Origin: Chionis minor
Taxonomy: Eukaryota > Chordata > Aves > Charadriiformes > Chionididae
Assembly: GCA_013398295.1 (NCBI GenBank)
Contig: VZSF01007709.1
Coordinates: 106,895-170,894 of the forward strand
Direction: 5' to 3'
Length of the DNA: 64,000 bases
Every line of letters begins with the position of its first letter. The first letter of the stretch is position 1. This document shows, one piece after another, positions 25,440 to 38,879 of the stretch. Under the pieces are notes generated by a model. The model saw nothing but the letters and a program-made list of their open reading frames with translations. It made no database searches and was not told the origin of the DNA. Position numbers and translations under genes: made by a program.

Positions 25440-25985
25440 ATGTTCTTTCTTCCCAAATACATAGATTTCATTTTCTGGGGAGACTTAATCTGCTTTTCTA
25501 GGCCCAGTACCTTCAATGTTTTCTTCCAGAGAAGGTGCTCTGGGAGAGAAAGTTTATGGTGCCAGTCTGTACTCTATGTGTGCATGGTAGGGTGACTTTG
25601 AGAAGTCCTGCTTTCTCTTCAGTACCAGCACTGCACCTGGAGGCAAGACATATAGCAGTGTTGCACATTTTATTTCCAAAGAGTTGAATATGGCTCAGAA
25701 TAATTTCTTTTTTCTGGAGGTCTCCAATTTCAAACGACTCCAGGCATCAGGGAAGTGATGCTCTGATTATTCTGAAGTCCAAATTTTCACCTCAGCATGG
25801 TGGTATCCTTTTCAAGAGTGACATTTACTTGAAATATTTAAGCCAGGTACGCCTAGACAGGAATTGTTTTGTACTTCTTGAGCCCAAACTCAGTCCTTCC
25901 CAGAAGTGAAGATGAAGTCTGAGACAACTTTTCAAAAATCCTTTTGTAGGAAGAGGATGACAATGCATCAGGCATCTACTCCTAT

Positions 25986-26070
25986 TCTTTCTTTTCTTTT
26001 CTTTTCTTTTCTTTTCTTTTCTTTTCTTTTCTTTTCTTTTCTTTTCTTTTCTTTTCCTTCCTTTTCTTTT
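25986..26070. repeat. (CTTTT)n pentanucleotide microsatellite
   Basis: An almost pure array of about 14 uninterrupted CTTTT units, then two imperfect ones (ttccttcc). It passes directly into the CTACT array on its right. It produces a spurious F/S/L-rich open frame. Confidence 0.97.
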
Positions 26071-26073
26071 CTA

Positions 26074-26127
26074 TTCTACTCTACTCTACTCTACTCTACT
26101 CTACTCTACTCTACTCTACTCTACTCC
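26074..26127. repeat. (CTACT)n pentanucleotide microsatellite
   Basis: About ten pure ctact units abut the CTTTT array through the transition ttttctattctact. Both arrays share a 5-bp period, which suggests that one arose from the other by point change in a unit followed by expansion. Confidence 0.97.
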
Positions 26128-26402
26128 ACTCCCTCTATTCCTAGGTTTTGTAGAAAGATACACCAAGGGGTCATAGGTATGACATAGGGGTCATTGGTGA
26201 TGGTGATGCTATGACGATAAAGGAAGACACATAGCCAGAAGTGGATAATTCGGAGAACCCCTGAGGGCACTTCCAGACTCCTTAGCATTGCGGTTGGGGA
26301 ATGGCACAGGCACAGTGCATGCTGCAAATACCAGTATGTCCAGACATGGAAAACTGGGCTGTACAGACTGTGCCAGAGGTCTATTAGAAGAATAGTGAAG
26401 CA

Positions 26403-26715
26403 TACTACCTGAAATGAGGTTGTAGAGAGGTGAGGGTCGATCTCTTCCCCCACGTAACAAGGGATAGGATGAGAGGAAATGGCTTCAAGTTGTGCCAGAG
26501 TTTTACACTGGGTATTAGGAAAAATTTCTCCACTGAAAGGGTTATGAAACTGCCCAGGGAAGTGGTGGAATCACCATCCCTGAAGGTATTTAAAAGACGT
26601 GTAGACATGGTGCTGAGGGATATGGTTCAGTGGTGGTTTTGGCAGTATTAGGTTTATGGTTGGACTCAATGATCTTAAAGTTCTCTTCCTACCTAGGTGA
26701 TTCTATGATTCTATG
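26403..26715 (+). mobile_element. CR1 LINE 3' fragment (plus strand)
   Basis: It begins ctacctgaaatgaggttg, continues through a frame encoding the ORF2 C-terminus ([36 protein letters not shown]), and ends in the clean gattctatgattctatg tail at 26699-26715. A small deletion has removed the residues that normally precede KLPRE (compare HWNRLPRE in the 568 copy). It is the same subfamily as the copies at 568 and 51575. Confidence 0.94.
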
Positions 26716-29700
26716 CTGTGGCACCAAACTCAGGACTCTTGTCTGCCACCAATGCTGCCATCAGCAATGACTAACAAGTCAGGAAAAGTCTAACAGGAAA
26801 CAAGATATTATAGGGTGAAAGAAACAGGGTAAGTGGAAGGATTTCCTAGGATCAGACCCAAAATCTTTGATGACTTCTGAGGAGAGATATCCATTTGGAA
26901 CTGATGGATGCATTTCCATGTGAACAAATTGGAACATTTTTCCTATTAAATATGCTATGTATCAGTAGCTCATCAGGACATTTTTAGAAGGAACCTCTTT
27001 ATCAAACTTTCAGTATCAAGTCTTTCAGAAAACAACACTGATTTACCTAGTGTTTAGGGTTTTTTAATAAAATGTCTACTTCTATGTCACATTAACTATG
27101 TAAATTTTTTAACTTAAGCCTAAAGCACTGAAATAATGGCTACCTGGTGAAACAGAGGTTCTTGCCAAGAATGAAGAACAAAGCCAGAAGAAAACTTCTC
27201 CTTCACCATGCAGCACACCGTAGTTAGTATGTCTGCTCCTGAAAAAGCAAAAAAGAGGAAAAAAATACCCTCCTATATTTAATATCTTCACTTTAAAATT
27301 TGTATTCTGGTCAAAGCCATACTAATTTTTTACCTTCCTCCTGTGTGGTAATTCAGGAAAATTTTTTTTTTTTCATGAATTTTTCTCTGATATTCCTCCT
27401 ATAGCCAGCTAGAGCACATCTAACATCAATTGCTACTGTTAGTAGCAATAAGTGGGGCAGGGCAGTGGGGGAAAGCAGTTTGCCTAGTGCTTCTCTTGTC
27501 AGAGGGAATATTAATCTCTAGTTGTATGCATGGTGTGAGGAAATGGTAGTTCTCTGTATGCTATGATTCCAAGACTTGTTTTTAAGCTGTCAAGAAAACC
27601 TGGCCAGCTAGCGTAACTTTTGAGAAAGTTTGCCACTGTGCAGCTTGAGGTACTGCTGGTGAGTGTGGTACTGGTGAGTTTAGACAACTGTCATGTGCAG
27701 ACAGGATTTCCCTCTGGAGGACTTCGAAAGCATGTGCCTCTTTGACCATAAAGGTAACTCAAGCATCTCTTTAAGGATATCTGCTTGTCTAAGCACTTGC
27801 TTATCGACTTGGCTCTAACTGTAGACGATATACCTGGGTACATCACTCACCCCCTCTTTGTTGACCCCTCCACATTAAGAGAAGCATAATTTAATGTTAC
27901 TTAAAGCACATGATGGACAAGCAAGACTTTTGTTCCTGCCACTCACCAGATGTATGACTTTGGGCAAGCCAGTTTCCTTGGCCTCCATATACTCAGAGAG
28001 GCTATGATTTATGACAGAGGTTATTCTTAAGTCAAAAATGTGTAATGAAAATAAATCACTATTGCAAAGCTGTATGGGACTCAAACAAGGGAGATTCCAT
28101 AACTGAAACTAAAGCATTTATTTTATTTACAAATTTTTAAATTAAGACTCATACTCTCTTATCAAGTTCACTAACATGATTTTCACATGAATCCAAGCCT
28201 ATACAGGCTGAAGTGAGGGAATGTTGCTGGGCTGCTTCCATACTCCAAAGAGGAATTTACTCCCGCTGCACCTTATATTTATATTAGAGACACACCTGTT
28301 AAACAGCTGCAATCCATTTTTCTTTTATTCTCAGATCAGCACAAATTGCAACAAATTTGGTTTCCACTGACCATTTGTTTAAGAGAGATGCTTTTACTGA
28401 TCTTGCCAACACTAACATTCACGGCAATGAATTATTCAGGCCCACTTTGCTTAAAAACAATTTATGAAGCTCCATAAATGTAGGGAGTTATTAGGAACGT
28501 ATTGTAATACAGCTTGTCTGACTTGAAGACCTAACCCTATTCAGTGAGTTCATTAATGACAAAATCAAGTATATAAATAAAGCCTAAATTTTTGCAGACA
28601 TGAAGTTACCTTGATGCTTTTCTGAATATAGGTATTTTCCCAAACTAGGATCTCTCTTAGCAGTAGAGTTGGTGGGAAAATTTTTCTCCTCATAAAAGAT
28701 CTGTACCAAGGGACAGGACTGAACAATAAAATGCATGGATTTTCTGACAAGAAAATTAACTTGTAAAAAAAAAAAAAATCTTACTGGTTTGGTTTTCCCC
28801 AGCAATTTTTACAGATTTTTTTAAAATCCAATCTGCTGTCTGTAAAACCAGTTCTTGTGTGTGTATGCATTTGTATTACAATCACACACATTTTTAACTA
28901 CTGAAAACCAGCTATATAGCAAACAAAAAACAGACAACAATTTTTCTGATGGATATTTAGAAGTACGTACTAGTTTGTTACTGGATAAGTAAGCATAAGG
29001 AACATCTAATAATGAGACCTTTACTCATTGCTGCAGAAGCTGGTGGAGAGTCAGAAAAGATGTTACCATGGAAGAGTTTGTAGAAATCAAAAAACCTGTA
29101 CAGAACATAGAGCGATAGCTAGTGAAGATAGGGAAACACTGATTAAAGTTACCATAAAAGCATTCCCTTTTTCAGTTAGTTACAAAGGAAAGGTGAAGCT
29201 TCTTGTCTTTCACCTTGCATCCTACATAATTCTGCTGCATTTCTACCATAATTATCTAACTTCTTTTTCCATGAGGCTTCTCACTTGGTCTGTGTGCAAG
29301 TCTAAATCTTCATGGTATAGACTACAGTGCAGATTGGCTTCTGGTCCATCATGTTTAGCAAGAACTACAGGATCGGGTCTGTAGGGTGAAACATCATTGA
29401 GACCCTGACATCCGTGCCATATGTTTCAGAGGTTACCTCAGATGCCTTTTGAAATGTAGGTTTTGTTTCATCCAAGAAGAATCCAGTTCACCTGCTCTGA
29501 ATTTTTGCTGCAAGTTGACCCAAGGCATGCTACGTGGGAATGAATGGAAAATTTGTTCCATAAGTACACTGGCAATCCAGCCTAAAGTAATAATATAGAC
29601 ATACCTTTCATCCGTCAGAGGACATGTAGCCATTGCCTCACCTCTGTGTTGGACAGTGTTGTTTGTAAAGGAGAGTCCTCTATTAATGTGAAAATAAGCC

Positions 29701-32700
29701 ACATGGTTTCTCATATGGATCCCATACATGAAATGAAAAGTTAAATTCTGGAAATGTACTTTTTGGGGAAACAACCTAAACAAATATTTGCAAACCTTGA
29801 TATTCCATTGTGTCTTAAAGATAACTTAAGGTATTTATTGACATCTTTTGATAATTTTTCATACCAGCCACCACACACGTACATACTTGTTTGCTATCTG
29901 TATTTTAAGCATCTGTCCAAAGAAAGAAGTTGACCGTTATAATTTGGCAGGTAACAGTTTGAAAATGACTAGTGAACATAGAGACAATATTTTCTGTAAA
30001 AATTAGGTCTACATTTCCTTGTACTTTTTTCCTTTCTTCCTCAGAGACAATAAGAACCTTCTGCAGCTGATCATTTTTAATTTCTCATGAGCACCTTCTC
30101 AATTATTTGGGGTTGTTTTTCATTAATAATTTCAAATATCACAACAAAGTATTCACCAATTTAGACTTCTAAATTAGTACTTGATCTTTGGTCTACTGTA
30201 CTGTGTATTTCATTAAATAGTTGCATTATGTTCTTATTGGAAATATCATTCTTTGTCCTGAAAGACAGTTTTCTATTTTATCTGTTTTGTGCCTTCTAAA
30301 TTTTGTTTCTGTGCTTTTCAGGACATGAAAAAATGAGGAGCAAAACCCATCTTAAGTTCTGTCACAAATTATTTGCAAGTTTTCAGTAACATAAAATAAT
30401 AATGTAAACATTTCTGGCACCTAAAGAAAGATATAATCTCTTTCTCAGTTAATTTTCCAGACTTCAAGTGTGATTTTGTCCCTGCTGCTTACAGGATTCT
30501 TTGGTTTGGTGACTATATCTTCTAAAACAAGGAAGCATTCAGAAATGAACACTTGAGTGGTTGAGGGCATGAGGATGTGCATCACTGGGAGAACATTAAC
30601 TTGAATTCTTATTTTGAAGCTCTGAACAAAACAGGCACAGTATTTGTAAAAGTATATGTATGAAATTTGTACATCATAAATACAATTGCACATTGACATC
30701 ACCAAATTAAACTCCAAAGAGACTGAAGAGCTGCCTTATATGTATTTAGGTGGCCATCACACCCTCAAATAGAACTGAGTCCACAGAGCAGTTGTGAAAA
30801 GGGAGCTGAGCAGTCAGAATGAAGAAGCAGGACTTGAAAACTTTTTGTTCCTGCTTTTCTAATGACAGGAGATTCGCACTGATGAGAGCTGAAATAGGAA
30901 TTGCAGAATGGTCTTCACCTTAACATCACCCTCATCAGAAAACTAAACATCTTGTCTTCTCTCTTGTCAGGGAATTTTATTCGTAGTCATTGACATAACT
31001 GAAAGCCAGAAGCTTTATTAGACCTACAGACTGAAAAATTGGCTTATCTTAATTTGTCTTAAAGCCCAGAGCTGTCAGTAAGTACCTCACTGTCTGAAGA
31101 GGTAGCCTTAGGACATCTTTTGTCTGGGCAGTCAGCGCACGTAACAGTAACAGGAAGAATGTACCCAAGGAGTGCACAGTACACTCCTTATCTTGGATTA
31201 TATAAATCCTGTTGTTTAAGATGATCTGAGAACTACATGCAGTCTGAATTAACATCCCCCAGCGAGGCAAATTGTCCCTTACTTAAATTTACAATAGATA
31301 TGTGGGAAGATAATAGGATTGCTAAGGCTTTATTTGGAGAAAAAAAAAATAAAAATTATCATTTTTAAAGTGTTTCTCCCAGGCCATTTAAATGATAGTT
31401 AGAAGATTTTTTTGAGTTCTAGGTGACATTTAAAGGTTGCAAGTTCACTACTGGCTCTAAACTTCTCAAGGTTTTTTTCAGGCTGCAAAACACAGCCATC
31501 CACTGAAGATTCCTTTTATTGTATATGGTTTTCAAGGCATCTGCTACAACATTCTCTATGATTTTCCATTTCTGAAAGCCTTGTTTTAGAAGAGATGGGA
31601 GTGACAGATTTCTTTCAACTTGATTTTGAAAGATCTATGATAAGAACGGTCTTCATTCTGCTGAAACAAACAAATTTGAAGAACAGTCTCATTTCTCTGT
31701 CATATTTGAAGCTTGTCCCCTTCTTCTAAGAAATAAATCTGGGCATAATAATTGTGATTGTGATTAACAATTAGCAGACATGAGTCTGTAACAATTTCAC
31801 AAATCTGGGTTTTGTGACAGGATGCATGCTGACTAACAGAAACATCTAACGTAGATCACACACAGCCTGGGAATTCAGAGCACCTAAGCAAGGTGGCTCC
31901 GTTCCTATTATGTTGAATAGACTAGGAGAGGTGCTTGTGGAAAGCGTCCAAGAGACACTCCTTTTTTTTTTCTTTTTTTCTCATTATATATACAGTTCTG
32001 TGCTCTGCATCCTGTTTGGACTGTAGCCAAACTCCTGTTCCCCTCTGGAAACAGAGTTATTCTTTCTGGATCTTTTCTTCACATAATACTCGGCAAACTG
32101 AATCATCCTCAGTGTGCTGCCTCTCTTTTGCATGATTGGCCATGGTGAGACCAGTTACTCAGGAAAAGGTTCAAAGCTGCAGACCACAGCTCAGCAGGAC
32201 CTGGGTGAGACAGACAAGGGCAGGGGCAGGCCACTCGTAGGATCTGCTGTGAGCTCTTCCCATAGAAGCTGATGTCCTGGGCAAACAAGAGTATGGAAGA
32301 GAGAAACATCTGGATGGAGCCTGAGTCTATTGTTCACTTCCTTGGATGTATTTGAGAATCATCTTACCCTCTCCCAGTGCTGCCTATGCATTTTACCTGA
32401 TTCTGCAGTGCAAAAGGGAGGACTTAGTCTCTAGCAGTAGAGTACTGTTGCCATCGGGCCACAGAGCCTTGAGATGTCCACCTCTGACGCAACTATTTCT
32501 TATATTCAGACCCTTCTGCTGGGTTGTTTCATTAGTAGCATACCGTATATAGTATAGTCAATTATAAAATCTGTGCATTCAATTATTCCACATGTGTATT
32601 TTCATAACCTACTAATCCATCACAGAAAATGAGGAATTTGCAAAAATATCTTGTCATGTATGATAAAAAGATTGGACAGACATATGTATAGACAGAGACT

Positions 32701-33272
32701 GGAAAGACGATCAAGGATTTTATGCAAAAATTCGGAGTGTTCTTCATCTCGTAAAAATTGTGTTCTACTCAAAAAAACTAAAAAATTTCCACTACGTGAA
32801 GTGTCGTATTTCATCATCAATCACATGCAATTCTACCCTTTGCTTTTAAACTTGCACCAGCATCTGCTTCCTAGAAACCTTTTATGAAAAGTTTTGCAGT
32901 ATTCTGTGACTTTTCAAAGGACCTAACTTATCCACTACAACTTCACAGAACTAAAAATAGAAGTCTATGCAACAGTTCCTATTTTCCAGTGTATGACATA
33001 TTCAGATATACCCCTTAACGTTCTGAAAGTATGAGCTGATTCATGCTTTCAAAATATTTAGCACACCTAACTGCACTCCAAGTGATAGTCCACTGGAAAA
33101 CTGTGGATCTTTCCTGCAAACAGCATGTCTTATCCTTCAGCAGCACTAACTGGAAGGAAATATTCCCTGGCCAATAATTGAAATCTTGTATCCTTTACAT
33201 CCCAGTCATACTTCTTTCTCCTCAATTAGTATCTAAATTTCAACACAATTTAAAAGAACAACAACCCTGATT
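26716..33272. other. Unique AT-rich sequence
   Basis: No gene is supported. A short poly(A) run lies at 28765-28778 and a TG/CA inverted patch near 28857-28890. The stretch 28290-28560 is enhancer-like in texture and is listed separately. Frames up to 118 codons at 29028-29384 and 29433-29783 have no recognisable domain. Confidence 0.45.
28290..28560. promoter_or_regulatory. Possible conserved non-coding element
   Basis: Unique, low-CpG sequence with compact AT-rich words of the sort bound by developmental factors (acagctgc E-box, gcaatgaattattcagg, ctccataaatgtaggg, tcattaatgac). There is no repeat signature. This is a weak, texture-based call. Confidence 0.18.
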
Positions 33273-33310
33273 TGTGTGTGTGTATATGTGTGTGCATATA
33301 CATCACTATA
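33273..33310. repeat. (TG)n/(TA)n simple repeat
   Basis: The sequence tgtgtgtgtgtatatgtgtgtgcatatac is a short compound dinucleotide repeat. Confidence 0.8.
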
Positions 33311-35889
33311 TATTATAGGAAAAATACTATAATAAGATTAACCTTTGTCAGCAATTGTGATGCTTCCCACTTGTGTATTGCTTTCAACAATGCAAAATTT
33401 CCTAGTACCTCAAACTCCAGGGAAAAAGATTATCTCACTTCTAAAAAATGTTGAGACCACTGGGCTGTATGCAACACACCTCAACAATCAGCAGATTTGT
33501 CCCTTCTTGAGACTGATCTTTCATAGCACATCAGCAAGCCTAAAGAGATTTCTTGATGCCATCTTTTTTTCATCCATCACTTTATATTCATTTTGCTATA
33601 GAGGAAAAACTCCGTCTCTTACTTGTTTGACTCTCCACTACACTGTTGAGGAGAAGCATACCTGGTACATGGTAGGTATCCAGGATACAAAGACATTGTA
33701 GGCAAAATCAGAGGTGATTTTAGTTTTGTTGACCTGTAATTCTTTAAGCATCTTCCCCATCAAAAATGAGGAATTCCTTGGATTTCCTCATCCAGCCCTT
33801 GGGGTTTTTTACAAGTCAAACATAAATAGTAGAGTATGACAAGGTTCTGCTATCACAACCTTGCGTTTCTGTCAAGAATCACACATTTGTCTCGTCAGTA
33901 CCACACACAGAGGACATGGAGAAAAGTTCATATGAGTAGGGGGCTTTGACTTTGAGATTTTTCTTTGAGTGAAATTCAGACACAAGACAGATTTAACCCC
34001 CTCATAGTGGCTGCTTCATGAGAGAAAAAAATTCTGATTGGACAGGAGTAGAAAGCCAGACCGCTCCTATCAGTCTGTTACTATTTGTGAGCACCCAAAT
34101 GAACATCTGTGAGAAGACTGAGTATGTCTCATGTCTTTGACCAAAGTCCATATAATGTGTTTAGATATGGAGAAATTGCTTCGGTTATTTAATGGTGTCT
34201 CTGGTCTCTCGTTTTATCCATATTCCATGGTACCCTGAAAATATCCTATGAAATAAAAATGGTTTAGAAAGCAGAGACCACCATCAGGCTTTGTTCATAC
34301 AGCTTCTATGATGTATAAATAACTATATGAATCCACAAAAAAAAAACATTCTAAGAATGGACAGATTAAGGAGGGAAGACTTCTCTCTAGGCCAGGTCCA
34401 TGCAAATGTGGTTTTGCTTTCCTTTCTAACTACCCTACATCTAGAGTTTGGAGGCTGAGGCTGAAGCCTGCAACAAACTTAAAACATTACAAAGTGAAAT
34501 AAATGGGTCTCTTCCAAATGAATCCCAGACGATGCCAAGTGGAAGAAGATTTATGTATATGTTGCATAAATATTTAATGGTATGGCCAAAAACCTACTGC
34601 CACTTAGCAAAAAGACATTTATCACTCCTGTGAAATATGAATTCTTAGCCAATAAGACTAAAGTATGTTAATGACCTCGAGTGAATTGTGTTGTTAGTCA
34701 TTAAACATTTTCTGACTTCTGATTGGCTGAGTCACCTCTGAGATCACAATCCCACTGTCAGCAATAAGTTATTCTGTAACAGCTGAGAAATAGGTCTGAA
34801 GGATTTTTTTTAAAAAATCTATAAAATTTACTATAGGCATGAAACAGAACAAAGGTATAACTTGCATGTGAATTTCAGAGGAGCTATTATCTTGAAATTT
34901 TTTACAAAAGCAAAGAATGTTTCATATAGTTATGCGAGAACTTACAGAGAACTTCACAAACACTCTGAGACTAAAGTTTGAAGAAAATTCCCATAATCTG
35001 TTTGAAAAGCCTGTTTTTTGCTGAATTGACCTTAGTCCTTATTACATGTTGGACTATTGATAAATGTTCTTTCCATAAAATGTTTGATTTTAGTACCTTT
35101 TCAGGTCCACCGATATCTATGAATAATGGATAAGACTCTAAATGGGAAAAGATACAGCTATTTAGTTAAATCTGTACTGTTAGAGTGGACATACAGTGGA
35201 CTTCAAACTGCTAGTTAGAGCTGAAATTTTTTCTAGTAATTCAGCTGGTTCCTCAAAAGCTAAATTATACCAAAGTTCCATAGCTGTACTGAGTGTTTTC
35301 TTGGCATGTTTCGCATCCTCTGAAAGAGCAATGCAGACACATCAAGCCCAGCATGGCAAAGCACCACTGGAGATAGCCGGGTGATAATACTCATTGCTTA
35401 TGTGCTATGTGGGATTGAGTCCATCGGGTTCTGCCAACTCATCTTGCTGCAGTCAGTGCAGATACACCCTTCTTGTTCAGAATGCTGTGTTCTCCTCCTC
35501 ACCCATTTGCACATCCTACGTGACAGACAGCATCAGAAAACTTGGCCCAGAGAAAAAACAAGTAATTAATAAACTGGAATTCCACAGACGTGGATCTTCT
35601 CAGTCTTGAGCAGCAGTTTTTGTCAACTTATTTCTGCAATGCAGACGTTTGCCAAAAGAAGTACTAACTGCAGGTGACACCTTAATATGCCGTATGATTT
35701 TGTGGTCTGTCCTTCAGAAAGGTCTACTTTCCTCTCTAGTTAACTTTCCAGCTCACTGCCATTCAGACGATAGATTGCTTGGTAAGTTGTTTCAAACACT
35801 CGGGACATTAACAAATTCTAATTGGCTGTGTAATAGGAGCAGACAGCATGTACAATGTTAAACCACTTCTGAACCACCTATTTTCTGTA

Positions 35890-36430
35890 TGCAAATCAGA
35901 CAGAAACAAATGTTTGGCCCCAGCTGGGCGAAATGTCCCATTTAGAATTCTTTTCCTCTTCTTTGTTCTTTGATGTTCTGCAAATGAGCTTTAGAACTCC
36001 GCTCTTCACACAATTCAATTTTACAGGCCCATTATCTGAGATATAATGTGGAGGTTAAATATATCAGGGCAGCCATTATGTGAAAATAATTAACAGTAAT
36101 GAATAATGCACTAATTCCACTGATGAGAGATGGTTATATGTGTAATGAAGTGTTGGGGCAGCCCTGACAAATGAAATTAAAATATTTAAACACTGTTTTA
36201 TGATATTACTTTGCTCATATAATTTCCTTTACCTACAATGAGCCACTTCGATTATCGTCATTATCTTGACAGCTCTGAAGGATGAAATAGTGCAGGTTAA
36301 TGTGACAGCGATTAGTCAGAGAGAAAATCCATCACATAAAGCAGAACGGAGTGAGGGAGAAAGGTCTCTATACTTTCCCGTTTCAAACATGAGAAGAATG
36401 ATACCATCAACATCACTTCAATATTAAATG
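35890..36430. promoter_or_regulatory. Possible conserved developmental enhancer
   Basis: About 540 bp of unique AT-rich sequence dense in homeodomain-like cores (aataattaacag, gcactaattcc), POU-like and AT-rich words (tttgctcatataattt, tttatgatatta) and a TGACAG-type site (cttgacagctctg), with scattered CpGs (cacttcgattatcgtc, gacagcgatt, gaacgg) that neutral bird DNA tends to lose. There are no microsatellites or CR1. Of the non-coding stretches here it most resembles an ultraconserved vertebrate element. The inference is from texture only. Confidence 0.3.
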
Positions 36431-38019
36431 GATAGAATTATCTTGTCATTCATTTACAGCCTCTGAAGAACTACCTATTTGTACCTACAAAGGAAAGGTC
36501 AGCCTTTCTTAATCATCCATAAAAATATGTTGATGGATTCCTTATATCAATAATGGTGGCAGAAACAGAGACAGGAAGCAAGCCAGGAAATTTAAAAGGA
36601 AAGCACTCTAGGTTTTGCATTCAAATCTTTTCGCGGTTTTATATTTTTACATTTTGATTCACTCAGTATGATTTTCAGAAAATGAACAGAATGAAATGAA
36701 GCGAGACACTGACATACATTTTGTGGGATTCAAAGTTGCTTCGAATACTGTTAAAATAGCAACAGGGTCTGCCTTGTGCCCAGTTACTTCTTGTATGGTT
36801 TTTTGTATGAATTGACCACGAATACACACAAAACCTAAAAATATTCATATAGATGCCAAAAGTTAGTCTGAAGTCAGATTCAACATTACAGTCACCTTAT
36901 TTTCAAAATTACTGAGCACACATTGCAGCCAAATACGTCAACAGACTGGAACGACCAGGCTGTCAGAAATAAGTTGAGTTTTATGGATCAGGCAGCCAGG
37001 CAGGAAACACGTGGGCAGTTAGGTACTCACAGCGAGGATCCTCAGACGAGAAATAAGCAGAAAGATGTCCAATCTAATCCAGGGAGAAGTGCAAGGGAGC
37101 ACGTGGAGATCAGTCACTTAACCTGACAGATGAGAAGCATGCATGTCCAGAGCACCAAGACACATGAAAAAACAACTATTTTTCCCTTTCTAGATTAGGA
37201 ATAGGTTTGTGACTCTAACAGCTAATGCATTCAGTTGGGATGCTGTTTCACAATCCTTGTTCAGATAGAGAAGAGCAGAGATTTTAATCCCTTATTCTCA
37301 AATGAAACCCGAGATTTAATTTTTCATATGATCCTTTGTAGAAGCACAGAGAAACACCAGCTCTCACTAGCGCTGGCATCTCCCTCAGGTGCAACTCCTT
37401 CAGATTCAATTTCTTTCTGTAAAACACTTGGGCATCAGTTTCCTGTTTGAGGGGAATTATACTGGTTTGGGAGGCGGGTGAACAAAGAAGGTCTAGCATG
37501 GTATGCAGAGGAATCCTTCTTTTAAAGTACCACATAAAGGGCTCAGAGTCACCTGCTCAAAAAGCCATTTAAACTGTTAATGGCGTCTTCAGCCATTGCA
37601 GAAAAATTAGTGGTTAGAGCACTCGGGGCCCTGTCTGGCTAAATGGCATCTGAACAGTGGGTTTTCTTAACAACATGAAAGGTGACTTTGACAGTCATGA
37701 TATTTTTATTTGGGAGTCTAAATACAGCTTTTGCAAGTCTAGCTTTTGCCATCTGCCCTGAAAAATGTAAACTTAACTTACAAACAAACAAACAACAATT
37801 GGTAAATCTAGTGAAGGAATGCCTTTCTTGTTAATGCAAGCCAATATGATTGCAGTTGTTCTTACATTTTTATTGTATTTTCTTATAGTAGTGCGCACAG
37901 AAAGGTGTCCCTTCACCACAAGTGTCCCTTCACTTTCCAAGTGTGTAGCAGACAATCCAAGTGCTGAAGAGCTTCCAGTTTAAACAGGCAAGGCAGATGA
38001 AGGCTGAGTGTACAGCCAT

Positions 38020-38720
38020 TTTACTCGTGGCGCGAGCAGCACGATGGCAGCAAATGTGGTATGTTAGTTCCACGCTGGAGTGATGGCAGAGGGAGGGAGG
38101 TGTTAGGCAGGTGTGCAGGGTATGCTGATACTGCTCAGCATCGTTGTCAGTCCCGCGGGGCTGCAAGTGCATCTTGAAGGCAGAGCCCTTCATTGAGACA
38201 GCAGAGAGATGCAGTGCCTCAGTGGAGGCTCTTGGAAGCGAACTTTGCTTGGTATAGCACAGAGCGGTGACATTTTGTGTGCACAAAAATACCTAAAAGA
38301 GCAAATCCTTTTGTTTTGACCTAAGTACAATGGAAACATGCATCTGTTGTACTCTGCTAAGAATCTAACTTTGAACTACGCTGAAAGGTAGAGGTGGTGA
38401 TTAGCAATTTACTGTTCTCCAGGAGAGTTTGCAGTGTCTTTACGCAGAGAAATCAAACCACCACAGACAGCAGATCTAAAAGATGAGCAAGTCACAAATC
38501 CTGCTCACGACTGCGACGGGTTAAAGCAGAGCAAGCAAGAGTTTTGAACACTGAGGAAGACATGCAATAAAAGGAGAAATACATCAACAAATTAAAAGGC
38601 TCATTTTCAACACCTTTCTTCATACTGGGTACCAGCCTCATTGAACCAGATGGGAGTGCACGCAGCGCGAGTTGGGATGAGCGGGGAGGGCACAGTCCCT
38701 CACCACGGATGGCCGGTGAC
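38020..38720. other. CpG-richer patch
   Basis: Two clusters of CpG (tggcgcgagcagcacgatgg near 38029, tcccgcgggg near 38151, cacgcagcgcgag near 38659, gatgagcggggagg and caccacggatggccgg near 38677-38715) stand out in a CpG-poor window. Minus-strand frames cover both (37930-38286 and 38492-38872) but match nothing I know. It is too sparse for a CpG island. It may be an old repeat, an exon relic or a regulatory site. Confidence 0.3.
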
Positions 38721-38879
38721 CCTGCAGCACCCAGGTCTGTCTCTGGGATTATGCTTTTGGGAAGCCTGCACACACAAGTGCAGAATAAAATCTCTCGTTT
38801 GCAAACTGGGGTCCATGCAAGAGATGCATAAGGGACCTTTCGAGCTAATACGCTTGTAAAAAACTCATTCAAATTTCAG

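Noticed and set aside
25253..25516. Overlapping frames on both strands with similar peptides
   Set aside because: Explained by the inverted repeat, which gives near-identical translation on both strands.
25906..26187. A 93-codon frame rich in Phe, Ser and Leu
   Set aside because: Translation of the CTTTT and CTACT arrays; a 5-bp period leaves frames open without coding.
29028..29384. A 118-codon plus frame
   Set aside because: Biased composition, no domain, no splice context; a frame this long is expected by chance in 64 kb.
38492..38872. A 126-codon minus frame
   Set aside because: No recognisable domain and no clear splice or promoter signals; only its CpG content is noted.
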